Origin: Melioribacter sp.
Lineage (GTDB): Bacteria > Bacteroidota > Ignavibacteria > Ignavibacteriales > Melioribacteraceae
Length of the DNA stretch: 64,000 nt
Direction: 5' to 3'
Assembly: GCA_023250955.1 (NCBI GenBank)
Contig: JAHEZQ010000012.1
Coordinates: 37,488 to 101,487 of the forward strand
A program made the translations under genes and the position numbers. Shown piece after piece: positions 47,229-56,665 of the stretch; the stretch's first letter is position 1; each line of letters begins with the position of its first letter. The notes beneath the pieces are model-generated. The model had not been told where the DNA came from. It was given only the letters and a program-made list of their open reading frames with translations, and did no database searches.

Positions 47229-49109
47229 ATGAAAAGTACGAAACTATTTCTAACTTTCTTAATGATTGCTTTTGTTTTTTGCGGATTAACATTTGCGCAA
47301 GAGACAAAGGAAGAAAGTAAAACCAACAAAGAAGTCGTCTCTACACAATCATTATCCAAAGAAACAAATGCAGAAGATATGGCTGAAGCACTCAAAACAA
47401 TTCCAGGGGTGTACATTCGCTCTGGTCAAATTAATATTCGTGATGCAACTTCAAACAAAATTCTAATTTTAATTGACGGTCAACGAATGAATAATGCCCA
47501 GAGCGGCGGATATGATGTTACTACAATTCCAATTGACGCTATTGAGACAGTTGAAGTTCTACGCGGCGGAAATTCGGCTCGTTATGGTTCTGATGCTGTT
47601 GGGGGTGTAGTTAATTTCATTACTAAAAAAGCTAAAGAAACTTCTAAAATGGATCTTGGTTTAAGAGCTACTTATGGTTCATTTAATTCCCAGTTCTATA
47701 ACATCTATACTTCTAATACGTTAGATAACTTTAATTATTATTTATCGTATAAACGAAGACAAAGTGATGGTGATTTTAAATACATAGACTTTTATGGATT
47801 AGAAAAAACAAGAGTGAACAATTATTCAAAAGGAGATGATGGGCTTGTAAAGCTTGGTTACAAGTTACAGGATAATTCAAATCTTCTCTTCACTGGTCAA
47901 CTTGGACAATCAGAAACTGGAGTACCCGGCAGTGTTAAAGGACTTAAAAATTTTGCAAGCGCATCACCTCGAGCAGTTACAGTAACAAATAATTCATATT
48001 TTAATCTTAACTACAATTCAAAAGAGATATTTGGGAAAGCAGATCTAAATGCTAATAGCTATTATCAATACTCCCGAATAAAGTATGACGATCCCGATGC
48101 ATTCGGCGGTGGAACTCATAGCGACTCAAAAGTTTATGCTTACGGATTGGAGTTGACTCAAAATAATCCTGTCAGTGATTTGATCAATCTAACCTATGGT
48201 TATTCCTATCGCAATGATAATGCAAATAGTACTGCTATTGGAGATAAAAGCCGTAATACTCATGGTGCACACCTTTCTGCAAATATTGGTTTTAAAAATG
48301 TAGGATTTTATTTCAATAATATTTCTATTGTACCAGCTGTTCGTTATGACGCACCATCTGATTTTGATAAAGTACTCAGCCCAAAAATTAGTTTTATGTT
48401 AGCGAGTACTGATGAATACGCTTTAAATGTAGCTGCACATTGGAGTAAATCATACAGAGCTCCAACCTTTAATGATTTGTGGTGGCCGGAAGATGCATAC
48501 ACAGTTGGTAATCCAAATGTAAAACCGGAAGATGGGACAACAATTGAATTGGGTTACGGTGTTACGCTTCCATTTATCAATACACAGATAAGAATGAATT
48601 ATTTTAATAGTGACATTACCAATCAAATTATCTGGGCCCCGCGAGCATCAGATGGTAAATGGACTCCATCAAACGTTGATAAATCGCTTACAAGTGGGCT
48701 TGAGACCTATATAGGTACAAAATTTTTTGATAATAAATTTAAAGTCGAGGTTAACCATACGTATATGGATGCTCGGGATAGAAGCGGTAAAACAAATGAT
48801 GGAAAATTACTTTTCTACCGCCCATACCACAAAGTAGATCTAAACACAGCACTTACAATAGACATCTTTGAGTTTAATATTAATTATCAGTTTCTCAGCA
48901 AACGTTTTGTAGATGCAGGTAATACTGCAGCTTTACCAGACGTTAGTAGATGGAATATGAATATATCTGCAAATCCAAAGTTATTTGATCTGAATTGGAC
49001 AGCTCGGTTAGACATAAACAATATTTTTGATAAAGATTACCGTTTGAACGATGGTTATCCACTGCCAGGCAGGGAAGTAAGAATGACAATTGGACTTAGC
49101 TTACGATAG
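47229..49109 (+). CDS. BtuB-like TonB-dependent receptor 1
   Basis: 626 residues. Signal peptide (about 1-24, LTFAQ), then a plug (MAEALKTIPGVYIRSGQINIRD, ILILIDGQRMNNAQ, VEVLRGGNSARYGSDAVGGVVNFIT) and a barrel with APTFNDLWWPEDAYTVGNPN and a C-terminal PGREVRMTIGLSLR. Size and plug resemble BtuB-class receptors. It is paralogous to the next gene (see the shared PTY/FNDLxWPEDA and PGRE motifs) but lacks its N-terminal domain. The SD is CAGGAGGATG-like. Confidence 0.87.
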   Translation: MKSTKLFLTFLMIAFVFCGLTFAQETKEESKTNKEVVSTQSLSKETNAEDMAEALKTIPGVYIRSGQINIRDATSNKILILIDGQRMNNAQSGGYDVTTIPIDAIETVEVLRGGNSARYGSDAVGGVVNFITKKAKETSKMDLGLRATYGSFNSQFYNIYTSNTLDNFNYYLSYKRRQSDGDFKYIDFYGLEKTRVNNYSKGDDGLVKLGYKLQDNSNLLFTGQLGQSETGVPGSVKGLKNFASASPRAVTVTNNSYFNLNYNSKEIFGKADLNANSYYQYSRIKYDDPDAFGGGTHSDSKVYAYGLELTQNNPVSDLINLTYGYSYRNDNANSTAIGDKSRNTHGAHLSANIGFKNVGFYFNNISIVPAVRYDAPSDFDKVLSPKISFMLASTDEYALNVAAHWSKSYRAPTFNDLWWPEDAYTVGNPNVKPEDGTTIELGYGVTLPFINTQIRMNYFNSDITNQIIWAPRASDGKWTPSNVDKSLTSGLETYIGTKFFDNKFKVEVNHTYMDARDRSGKTNDGKLLFYRPYHKVDLNTALTIDIFEFNINYQFLSKRFVDAGNTAALPDVSRWNMNISANPKLFDLNWTARLDINNIFDKDYRLNDGYPLPGREVRMTIGLSLR

Positions 49110-49140
49110 TTTAATTTAGTTAAACGAATTTAAATTCGAT

Positions 49141-49172
49141 GAAATGCATGGATGAAATATTCCATGCATTTC
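49141..49172 (+). terminator. hairpin between the two receptor genes
   Basis: GAAATGCATGG (49141-49151) and CCATGCATTTC (49162-49172) are perfect 11-bp complements, followed by TATAGTTTT. It may end the upstream transcript or attenuate it. A 12-bp palindrome TTTTACGTAAAA at 49190-49201 follows, just before the next gene. Confidence 0.55.
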
Positions 49173-49226
49173 TATAGTTTTAATTTACGTTTTACGTAAA
49201 ATGAAAACAAAGATGAGGAAAAAGAA

Positions 49227-51440
49227 ATGAAAGCCTCAATTATTAAGATTACAATACTAATTTTATTCGTTCTTGTTTGTAATCAATCACTTGCTCAGAA
49301 TCGTAATACCGTTTCCGGTACAATAAAGGACGAGAAAACCGGAGAAGCACTTTTAGGAGCAAATGTTTATTTAAAAGGAACGCACATTGGCAATACAGCT
49401 AACGAAAACGGCGTCTATTCTGTAACGCAGATTCCTTCAGGCAGATGGACTGTTGTTTGCAGTATGCTGAATTATATTAAACAAGAACGTGAAATAAATT
49501 TTAGCGGCGATACCAAACAGACAATTGATTTTTTACTGAAGAACGATGAATTAACTTTTTCTGAAGTTGTAATTACTGCAACTCGTAATGAAGCGCTTGT
49601 TACTTCTATTTCAGTTGCTACCGAGGTATTAACGACAGCAAAACTAGCAGAGTCGAACGCAAAAAATGTTGGTGAGGCCCTCTCTTCAATCGGAGGATTA
49701 TTAATAAAATCTTACGGAGCTTTAGGTTCATTAGAATCTATTTCACTCCGCGGTTCAACCGATTCTCAAGTTTTAATCCTTATTGATGGACAACGTTTGA
49801 ACAATGCACAACAAGCTTCGGTAGATCTGAGCACAATTCCAATCGATTTAATTGAGAGGATAGAAGTAGTTAAAGGCGGTCATGCGGCACTTTATGGGAG
49901 TGATGCTGTAGGAGGTGTAATTAATGTTATTACTAAATCTATGGCGAAAAAAAATATTCTTAACTACCGCGCTAATGGAACATTTGGTTCATTTAATTCT
50001 CGTGTATACGATGCCTCTATTGGCCAAGGGATTAATGCTTTCGATTATTTTGTTTCATACAACAGAACTCAATCCGATGGAAATTTTGAATACACAAATC
50101 TAAAAGGAATCAAAACAAATCTTATAAATGCAGACACAAAATCAGATAACATTTTTTTGAAAGCCGGTTATAGTTTCTTAGACAATTCACGTTTATCGGC
50201 ATTTCATAAATACCGCCAATCAGATAATGGTTCACCCGGTTCCATAGATTATCCAAATCTGACAGCAAGAAGCAAAACTATTAATAATCATTCAAGTATA
50301 ACATATGAAGGACTAACGTTCGGTCCCGTTGCATTCAATCTTAATTCCTATATGATAAGAAACGAATATCGTTATATAAATCCGGAATCATGGAGCGGGG
50401 TAGAAGAAAGCATTTATAACAGTAAGGCTCTTGGTGTTTTATTACAAATTTTTACTGACCTAAATGAATATGGATTACTTTCGTACGGTTATGAATTCAG
50501 GAAAGATGATCTTGAGAGCAAAAGATTTGTGTTAAACAAGGAAGTTCCGTTTATCGGAAATCATGTACGTAATGTAAGCAGTTTTTATTTTCAAAATGAT
50601 TGGAGTTATAATATTGATCAACTTTGGAAATTAACCGTTGTTCCTGCAGTACGTCTTGATAGTTATCCCGAAGAAGGAATCGGTTCTCAATTCTCTCCTA
50701 AAGTAGGAATAACATTAAGTCACAATGACGAATGGCGCGGATCGATTAGAGGAAATATCGGAAGAGTATTCAGAGCTCCTACTTATAATGATCTTTATTG
50801 GCCTGAAGACGCATGGACAGTCGGCAATCCAAATCTGAGACCTGAGAAAGGCATTACATACGATTTCGGATTTATACTACAGTTTATTTCGATGGGAAGC
50901 TGGAGTATTGAAGCTACATATTTTGCAAGTAAACTTGAAGATTTAATTCTGTGGGCTTCAACAACAGCTAAATGGACTCCGACTAATGTTGCAAATGCAA
51001 GCATTACAGGTCTTGAATCAAAAGTTACGTGGCGCGGTTTTGAGAATCTTATTAAAGTTCAAGCATCATATACAAATATGAGTGCTAAAGATGACAGTAA
51101 GAACTTAAGTACCTCCGGAAAATATTTAATCTACAGGCCGACAGATAAATTTGATTTTTTGTTCAATGTGAATTATGGGATAGCTTCTCTAAATCTATTC
51201 TATAATTACGTTGGAAAAAGATTTCACGATGCCGATAATAAAATCGAGTTGGATAGTTATAGTTTGATTAATGCAAACATCGGTGTTACTCCAAATCTAT
51301 TTGGAGTAAATTTTAATTTGAGGTTGGAAGTAAATAATCTTGGAGATAAAGAATTACAGATGACAAAAGGTTCTCCTGTCCCGGGAAGAGAGATCAGATT
51401 TTCAATCGGCTTAGGCGGATCCATTTCCGGTCTAAATTAA
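49227..51440 (+). CDS. BtuB-like TonB-dependent receptor 2 with carboxypeptidase-like N-domain
   Basis: 737 residues. Signal peptide (about 1-23, LAQ), then a carboxypeptidase-regulatory-like domain (about 28-108: VSGTIKDEKTGEALLGANVYLKGT), a TonB-box-like EVVITATRNE, and a plug/barrel like the previous receptor (LILIDGQRLNNAQ, VVKGGHAALYGSDAVGGVINVIT, APTYNDLYWPEDAWTVGNPN). The two probably arose by duplication. Ligand likely a corrinoid or nucleoside-containing compound, by context only. Confidence 0.88.
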   Translation: MKASIIKITILILFVLVCNQSLAQNRNTVSGTIKDEKTGEALLGANVYLKGTHIGNTANENGVYSVTQIPSGRWTVVCSMLNYIKQEREINFSGDTKQTIDFLLKNDELTFSEVVITATRNEALVTSISVATEVLTTAKLAESNAKNVGEALSSIGGLLIKSYGALGSLESISLRGSTDSQVLILIDGQRLNNAQQASVDLSTIPIDLIERIEVVKGGHAALYGSDAVGGVINVITKSMAKKNILNYRANGTFGSFNSRVYDASIGQGINAFDYFVSYNRTQSDGNFEYTNLKGIKTNLINADTKSDNIFLKAGYSFLDNSRLSAFHKYRQSDNGSPGSIDYPNLTARSKTINNHSSITYEGLTFGPVAFNLNSYMIRNEYRYINPESWSGVEESIYNSKALGVLLQIFTDLNEYGLLSYGYEFRKDDLESKRFVLNKEVPFIGNHVRNVSSFYFQNDWSYNIDQLWKLTVVPAVRLDSYPEEGIGSQFSPKVGITLSHNDEWRGSIRGNIGRVFRAPTYNDLYWPEDAWTVGNPNLRPEKGITYDFGFILQFISMGSWSIEATYFASKLEDLILWASTTAKWTPTNVANASITGLESKVTWRGFENLIKVQASYTNMSAKDDSKNLSTSGKYLIYRPTDKFDFLFNVNYGIASLNLFYNYVGKRFHDADNKIELDSYSLINANIGVTPNLFGVNFNLRLEVNNLGDKELQMTKGSPVPGREIRFSIGLGGSISGLN

Positions 51441-51471
51441 TTTTACTTTTATTGAACTGAATGGGATTGTT

Positions 51472-52677
51472 ATGAAAAATAATTTTGTTGTTAGAGATAT
51501 AAATCTTGCTTCAAAAGGCAAACAGTCAATCGAATGGGTATCTAAGTGGATGCCCGTTCTTGATAATGTATATCGGCAATATAAAACTGAAAATGTTTTT
51601 AAGAATAAAAAAGTAGCTCTGTGTATCCACCTTGAAGCAAAGACAGCTTACCTGGCATTAACAATAAAAAAATTAGGTGCAGAAGTTTGGGTTACCAGCA
51701 GTAATACCTTATCTACAAAAGATGAGGTAGCGGCAGCTCTTGCTGTTAATGGGATTCATGTTTATGCAAAACACGCCGCCACTCGCGATGAGTATTGGTC
51801 ATATCTAGAAACAATTTTAAAAAACAATATGGATGTAACAGTTGATGATGGCGGCGATATTTGTGAATATTTACATACTCATTCAAAATATGGTAAAAAC
51901 CTAAAAGGAATTTGTGAAGAGACTACTACAGGTGTTAACCGTTTGAAAGAATTGGAGAAGTCCGGCAAACTTCTTTATCCCTCGATCGCAGTCAATGATG
52001 CAAAATCAAAACATCTTTTCGATAACAGATACGGTACCGGACAATCAACATGGACAGCAATAACTCAATTAACAAATATGAATATAGCAGGCAAAACAGT
52101 TGTTGTAGCCGGTTACGGTTGGGTCGGCAGAGGTGTAGCAACAAGAGCACAAGGAATGGGTGCGGAAGTAATTGTAACCGAGATTGATCCATGGAAAGCT
52201 CTTGAAGCAAAAATGGATGGTCATCGAGTTATGACTATGTTAGATGCTTCTTCTTTAGGAGATTTTTTTATTACTACAACTGGATTCAGCAATATTATTC
52301 GAATGGAACATATCACAAGAATGAAAAACGGTGCATTCTTATCAAACGCAGGTCATTTCGATTTCGAGATTGATATACCGTCCTTAAAGAAACAAGCAAA
52401 ATCATGTAAAGTTGTACGTGATGAAATAGAAGAATATCTTCTTACTAACAAAAAGAAAGTTTATGTTCTTGCACAAGGCGGAATAATTAATATTGCCGGC
52501 GGACTTGGACATCCTGCAGATATTATGGACTTATCGTTTTCGGTGCAATTGGGATGTCTGCATTTTTTACTTTCAACTAAAAATCTGGTACCAAAGGTTT
52601 ATAAAGTTCCTACAGAGATCGATAGATTAGTTACAGAAGAAAAATTAAAAGCGGAAGGAATTACAATAGACAAATAA
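51472..52677 (+). CDS. S-adenosylhomocysteine hydrolase-family protein
   Basis: 401 residues, cytosolic, near the archaeal-type length. Catalytic residues align by eye: H53 (CIHLEAKT), the DDGGD loop (125-129), E149/E150 (CEETTTG), K180 and D184 in the NDAKSKHLFDN segment, and H295 (NAGHFD). The NAD motif GYGWVGRG (214-221) is present. The usual CTGN after the second NAD strand is TTGF (269-272), so cofactor or substrate handling may differ. It hydrolyses adenosyl- or a related nucleoside-homocysteine; the adenosine deaminase and nucleoside transporter downstream suggest it handles adenosine-containing compounds. Confidence 0.83.
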   Translation: MKNNFVVRDINLASKGKQSIEWVSKWMPVLDNVYRQYKTENVFKNKKVALCIHLEAKTAYLALTIKKLGAEVWVTSSNTLSTKDEVAAALAVNGIHVYAKHAATRDEYWSYLETILKNNMDVTVDDGGDICEYLHTHSKYGKNLKGICEETTTGVNRLKELEKSGKLLYPSIAVNDAKSKHLFDNRYGTGQSTWTAITQLTNMNIAGKTVVVAGYGWVGRGVATRAQGMGAEVIVTEIDPWKALEAKMDGHRVMTMLDASSLGDFFITTTGFSNIIRMEHITRMKNGAFLSNAGHFDFEIDIPSLKKQAKSCKVVRDEIEEYLLTNKKKVYVLAQGGIINIAGGLGHPADIMDLSFSVQLGCLHFLLSTKNLVPKVYKVPTEIDRLVTEEKLKAEGITIDK

Positions 52678-52695
52678 TCGTATAGAGGTTTCGCT

Positions 52696-54006
52696 ATGGA
52701 TTTATCAAGAGTATTTAACATTTTAGGGATTCCAATTTTGATGCTGATGGCATGGCTTCTCTCAACAAATAGAAAAGTTGTTAACTGGCGCGTTATCTTT
52801 TGGGGACTTGGAATTGAATTAATCTTTGCACTATTTGTATTTGTTCTTCCATTTGGTACTCAAACTTTTCTTGTTGTAAATAGTATTGTTAACAGTGTTC
52901 TTGACAGCGCAACTTACGGAACACAATTTGTTTTTGGAAGATTAGCATTAGGTCCGGGAACAACTTCTGCATCTGGCGAAACCTCTCTTGGTTTTATTTT
53001 AGCTTTCCAGGGATTAGCAGTCATTATTTTCTTTGCCGCTCTTGTTGGTGTACTTTACTACACAGGAATCATGAGCAGAATCATCCGGCTGTTTTCTTAC
53101 GTCTTCTCTAAGCTGATGAGGATAAGCGGAGCGGAATCATTATGTGCTTCATCAAGTGTGTTTGTCGGTGTTGAAGCAGGATTAATAATTAAACCTTACT
53201 TAAGTAGAATGACCCGTTCAGAATTAAATACAATTCTTACTGCAGGAATGGCAACAATCGCATCAAGTATGTTAGCTGCATACATTATGATATTGAAAGG
53301 AACTTTTCCGACAATTGCCGGTCATCTTGTCTCGGCATCTATCATGAATATTCCGGCAGCAATTATTATGTCAAAAATTCTTTGTCCAGAGACTGATACT
53401 CCTGAAACAGTCGGACAGCAAGTTAAATTATCATATGAAAGGGAAAGCAGTCTGTTTGAAGCTATCATTAATAATGCTAACTCAGGAGTAAAATTGGTTG
53501 TTGGAATTGGAACACTTTTGCTTGCTGTTCTTGGTTTGATGGCATTGGCAGATAAAATTTTTGTTTTGGTAGGAACACAATTAAATAGTTGGTTATCTAT
53601 TAACGTTGATTGGACTTTGAAAGGTTTACTTGGATATTTGTTCTATCCTTTTACTCTTGTGATTGGTGTTCCATTTAACGATGCAATCCCTGCTGCTAAG
53701 TTAATTGGGGAACGGTTAATTCTTACCGAGGTAACAGCATTTCAAGATCTTGCAGCACAATTTTCTTCAGCAACACCGATCTCGCCGCGTGCAGCAGTAA
53801 TGGTTACTTATGCTTTAACCGGTTTTGCACATGTCGCATCAGTGGCTATTTATGTCGGTGGTTATATTGCCCTGGCGCCAAATAAAATGAAGGATATGAC
53901 TGCACTTGGTTTCCGTGCATTATTGGGTGCAACTCTTGCTTGCTTATTAACAGCATGTTTTGCCGGGTTATTTTTCAGCAATAATTCAATTTTGTTAGGT
54001 CAGTAA
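52696..54006 (+). CDS. nupC: concentrative nucleoside transporter (CNT/NupC family)
   Basis: 436 residues with about ten membrane helices. ISGAESLCASSSVFVGVEAGLIIKPYL and TAGMATIASSMLAAYIM match the CNT substrate-binding helices, and ANSGVKLVVGIGTLLLAVLG and FVLVGTQ follow. It uses the ion gradient to import nucleosides across the inner membrane. It lies 18 bp after the SAHH-like gene and directly before adenosine deaminase, fitting adenosine uptake. Confidence 0.9.
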   Translation: MDLSRVFNILGIPILMLMAWLLSTNRKVVNWRVIFWGLGIELIFALFVFVLPFGTQTFLVVNSIVNSVLDSATYGTQFVFGRLALGPGTTSASGETSLGFILAFQGLAVIIFFAALVGVLYYTGIMSRIIRLFSYVFSKLMRISGAESLCASSSVFVGVEAGLIIKPYLSRMTRSELNTILTAGMATIASSMLAAYIMILKGTFPTIAGHLVSASIMNIPAAIIMSKILCPETDTPETVGQQVKLSYERESSLFEAIINNANSGVKLVVGIGTLLLAVLGLMALADKIFVLVGTQLNSWLSINVDWTLKGLLGYLFYPFTLVIGVPFNDAIPAAKLIGERLILTEVTAFQDLAAQFSSATPISPRAAVMVTYALTGFAHVASVAIYVGGYIALAPNKMKDMTALGFRALLGATLACLLTACFAGLFFSNNSILLGQ

Positions 54007-54007
54007 C

Positions 54008-55030
54008 TTGGTAAAAAAAAATATTCAGGAAATAATTAGGTGTATGCCTAAGGTTGAATTGCACCTTCATTTAGAAGGTGCTTTTACCTTTGAATTTTTA
54101 TTTGGACTAATAAAAAAAAATAATGATAATGAAGTAAAAAGTATTGATGAACTGAAGCAAAAATTTATATTCAAAGACTTTCAGCATTTCGTAGAGATGT
54201 GGTTTTGGAAAAATAAATTTTTTAGAACCGCCGAAGACTTTGAAGAATCTACTTATCAAACAATTAAAAATCTTTCTTCTCAAAACGTAATTTATGCAGA
54301 AGTATTTTTCTCGCCATGGGATTTTGAACCGAATGGATTAAAAGTAGAAACAATTGCCGAAGCAACTATATCCGGTATTAGAAGAGCAGAATCTGAATTC
54401 CCTATCAATTGCGGTTTAATTGTAGATATTGTTCGCAATCATGGTTCAGCAACAGCAATGAATAGACTAAATCAAATTACCCCATATTTGAATAAAGGAA
54501 TTATTGGATTAGGATTAGGCGGGAACGAGAGAGACTTTCCTGCTTACGATTTCAAAGAGGTTTTTAGAGTAGCAAAGAAACGCGGATTTAAATTAACAGC
54601 TCATGCAGGTGAAGCTGCTGGCCCAGAATCTGTTTGGTCTGCCATATTAGATCTTGAAGCGGAGAGAATTGGTCATGGGGTTCGTGTAATTGAGGATCAA
54701 CAGTTAATTGATTATCTAATTGGAAAAAAAATTCCGTTGGAAGTTTGCATAACCAGTAATATTAAGACAAAAGTTTTTTCGTCCCTACATAAGCATCCTT
54801 TTCCAGATTTATTTAAGAAAGGAGTTAATGTAACTATTAATTCAGACGATCCACCGATGTTTGGGAGTAATATAACAGAAGAGTTCGATTTGATTTACAA
54901 TGAGTGGGGTTACTCTGATAAGGAGTTTCAACAGTTGACCACAACAGCCGTTGATGTAAGTTTTCTATCAAATGGCGACAAGAAAAAACTTTTAGAGGTA
55001 GTTAATACATTCTGGGAAAAAATAGTATAA
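54008..55030 (+). CDS. add: adenosine deaminase-family enzyme
   Basis: 340 residues. The zinc site HLHLEG (H19, H21), AHAGEAAGPESVW with the third histidine, RIGHG and the SDDPPMFG aspartates give the adenosine/AMP deaminase TIM barrel. The start is TTG at 54008, keeping the helix (NIQEIIRCMPK) found before HLHLEG in the family; ATG at 54044 is the alternative. It begins 1 bp after nupC, so import and deamination of adenosine are coupled. It could act on other adenosine derivatives. Confidence 0.88.
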   Translation: MVKKNIQEIIRCMPKVELHLHLEGAFTFEFLFGLIKKNNDNEVKSIDELKQKFIFKDFQHFVEMWFWKNKFFRTAEDFEESTYQTIKNLSSQNVIYAEVFFSPWDFEPNGLKVETIAEATISGIRRAESEFPINCGLIVDIVRNHGSATAMNRLNQITPYLNKGIIGLGLGGNERDFPAYDFKEVFRVAKKRGFKLTAHAGEAAGPESVWSAILDLEAERIGHGVRVIEDQQLIDYLIGKKIPLEVCITSNIKTKVFSSLHKHPFPDLFKKGVNVTINSDDPPMFGSNITEEFDLIYNEWGYSDKEFQQLTTTAVDVSFLSNGDKKKLLEVVNTFWEKIV

Positions 55031-55077
55031 TTTTTCAACAGATGATTAACAACAGAATATTACAATTGCGTTATATA

Positions 55078-56343
55078 TTATTTACTTTTTAACTCACAGA
55101 CACTTACAAGCGCTTCCAATCCTTCTGCTACTGTCCACGCATTTTTGTCTTCAAAACCATTAAAAGGTAATTTCATCTGGGATATAATCCAATCACAGGT
55201 TGCCATGGCATAAATTAAATAATTTTTGTTGCCTGTTAATTTATAAGCTTTACATAGAGCCGGGACAGCAGTAAAAGTTCGATAAACTTTATCCTCTGTG
55301 AAATAAACAAGTTTATTGTCTATATATGCTTGATTTTTTATCAACCAGTCGAGAGCTTCCAATGCAGAGGTCAGATATATTTTTTTTCTACACAATTCAT
55401 AAGCAACCAACAGTCCTTCTACTACTTGTCCATTTCCAAAAGTAAAATTGCTTTTGTAACCCACGCTTGGTAATTTTTTATCAACATCGAATGTTTCGTA
55501 GAAGTTGCCTGTTATAGTGTTCTTCACTACATGAATTAACCATTCGGCTCGTTCTTCAACCTGAGTTTTCATACCGAGTTCACGTAGATCAAGAATCATT
55601 TGAGCATTAACAAGAGATGCTTGATGCCTGCCGCCCCACAATGAATAAGCCGGAGAAATTTCCAAATATCCATCATGATTTGAATCAGTTAAACTTTGCA
55701 CCGTCATAAAACCTCGATATTTTGAATTACCGGATTTCGGACTTTTATTTTCTAAGTCACTCACAAACCATTTTTTTAACAATAATAATATTTTTTCATT
55801 ATTAGAGAATTTTTTTATTAGATCAATTCCTAATGTTGCACCGTCTCTCGCATTAATGCTTCCTACGTGAACTTCCTTAAATCCATCTTTTTCAGGATAA
55901 TATTGTGAGATTAACGCACCTTCACATTTTTCCCATTCGCCCTTTTCCCATCCTTTTATGGAATCTACTTTATTATCAAATGACCAAATCCATTTACCGC
56001 ATTTCTCTTTGTTATCTAAAAACATATTATCAATCCACCAATGAAGTGATTGTTCGGCAGCTTCCTTATATTTTTTTTCATTGATAACGTTTGATAGACG
56101 ATTTAAGGAACCGATCGCATAGAACGAAGTAATTGCGTCTATAGCATTAGGGTTCCAAACGGTTGACCAACTTTTTGTTTTAATATCTTGTACCTCTAAT
56201 AAATAATTGCCAAGGGTACGAGCAGCTTTTTCATATTGAGAGGTGTCTAACAAAATTGGTTTTTTATTCTGACAAATTACCACTTGAGAGCTTATTAATA
56301 GACTGATAAAAATTGATGAAGAAATTAACTTTAAGTAATTCAT
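55078..56343 (-). CDS. secreted six-hairpin glycosidase-like protein
   Basis: 421 residues. A signal peptide (about 1-24, VVICQ) precedes a helical (alpha/alpha)6-toroid-like body with repeated W-x-Y/A patterns (YKEAAEQSLHWWIDNMF, ALEALDWLIKNQAYI, YAMATCDWIISQM). This is the layout of GH88/GH105 and related six-hairpin enzymes, but I cannot identify a catalytic pair. It is the only minus-strand gene of the island, at its right end, with its promoter region facing arm U. Confidence 0.65.
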   Translation of the reverse strand: MNYLKLISSSIFISLLISSQVVICQNKKPILLDTSQYEKAARTLGNYLLEVQDIKTKSWSTVWNPNAIDAITSFYAIGSLNRLSNVINEKKYKEAAEQSLHWWIDNMFLDNKEKCGKWIWSFDNKVDSIKGWEKGEWEKCEGALISQYYPEKDGFKEVHVGSINARDGATLGIDLIKKFSNNEKILLLLKKWFVSDLENKSPKSGNSKYRGFMTVQSLTDSNHDGYLEISPAYSLWGGRHQASLVNAQMILDLRELGMKTQVEERAEWLIHVVKNTITGNFYETFDVDKKLPSVGYKSNFTFGNGQVVEGLLVAYELCRKKIYLTSALEALDWLIKNQAYIDNKLVYFTEDKVYRTFTAVPALCKAYKLTGNKNYLIYAMATCDWIISQMKLPFNGFEDKNAWTVAEGLEALVSVCELKSK

Positions 56344-56596
56344 TTTTCCCTCTATTTATGAAATACTACAATCAAAAAATAAGGTTTTGACTTAATTAAC
56401 TAAAGAACTTTCATTCCATTCATATCAATATCTAAGAATCAATCAGTTTTAAAAAGTTATAACAAAACTTTTTTTCAGAAAAATCCTTAAATGGTTTCTA
56501 TCTAAACTATAATGTGATCAAGAAATTGATAAGTTCTAAAAAATATTTCTGAATTAATAGAAAATATTTTCTAAATTCGTCATAGTTTTGTACAGT
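56344..56596. other. promoter region of the glycosidase-like gene
   Basis: No gene. It holds the SD of the minus-strand gene (GAGGGA, read on that strand) and an A/T-rich stretch. At its right end is a perfect palindrome, listed separately. Confidence 0.5.
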
Positions 56597-56611
56597 TACT
56601 GTACATGTACA
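56589..56611. promoter_or_regulatory. TGTACA palindrome cluster at the island's right end
   Basis: TGTACAGTTACTGTACA (56589-56605) is a perfect 8-1-8 palindrome, overlapped by TGTACATGTACA (56600-56611). It straddles the start of arm U, whose other copy (58554-) keeps only the right half. It could bind a regulator or a recombination protein. Confidence 0.5.
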
Positions 56612-56665
56612 TTAAATTAATAATTTGGTTCAGTATTTAGTTTACTATACTCAGACCTGCTCTTT
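56597..56665. repeat. arm U copy 1 (right end of element A)
   Basis: 69 bp, aligned without gaps to 58554-58622 with a handful of mismatches. It lies immediately left of the second tRNA-3' core. Confidence 0.85.
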
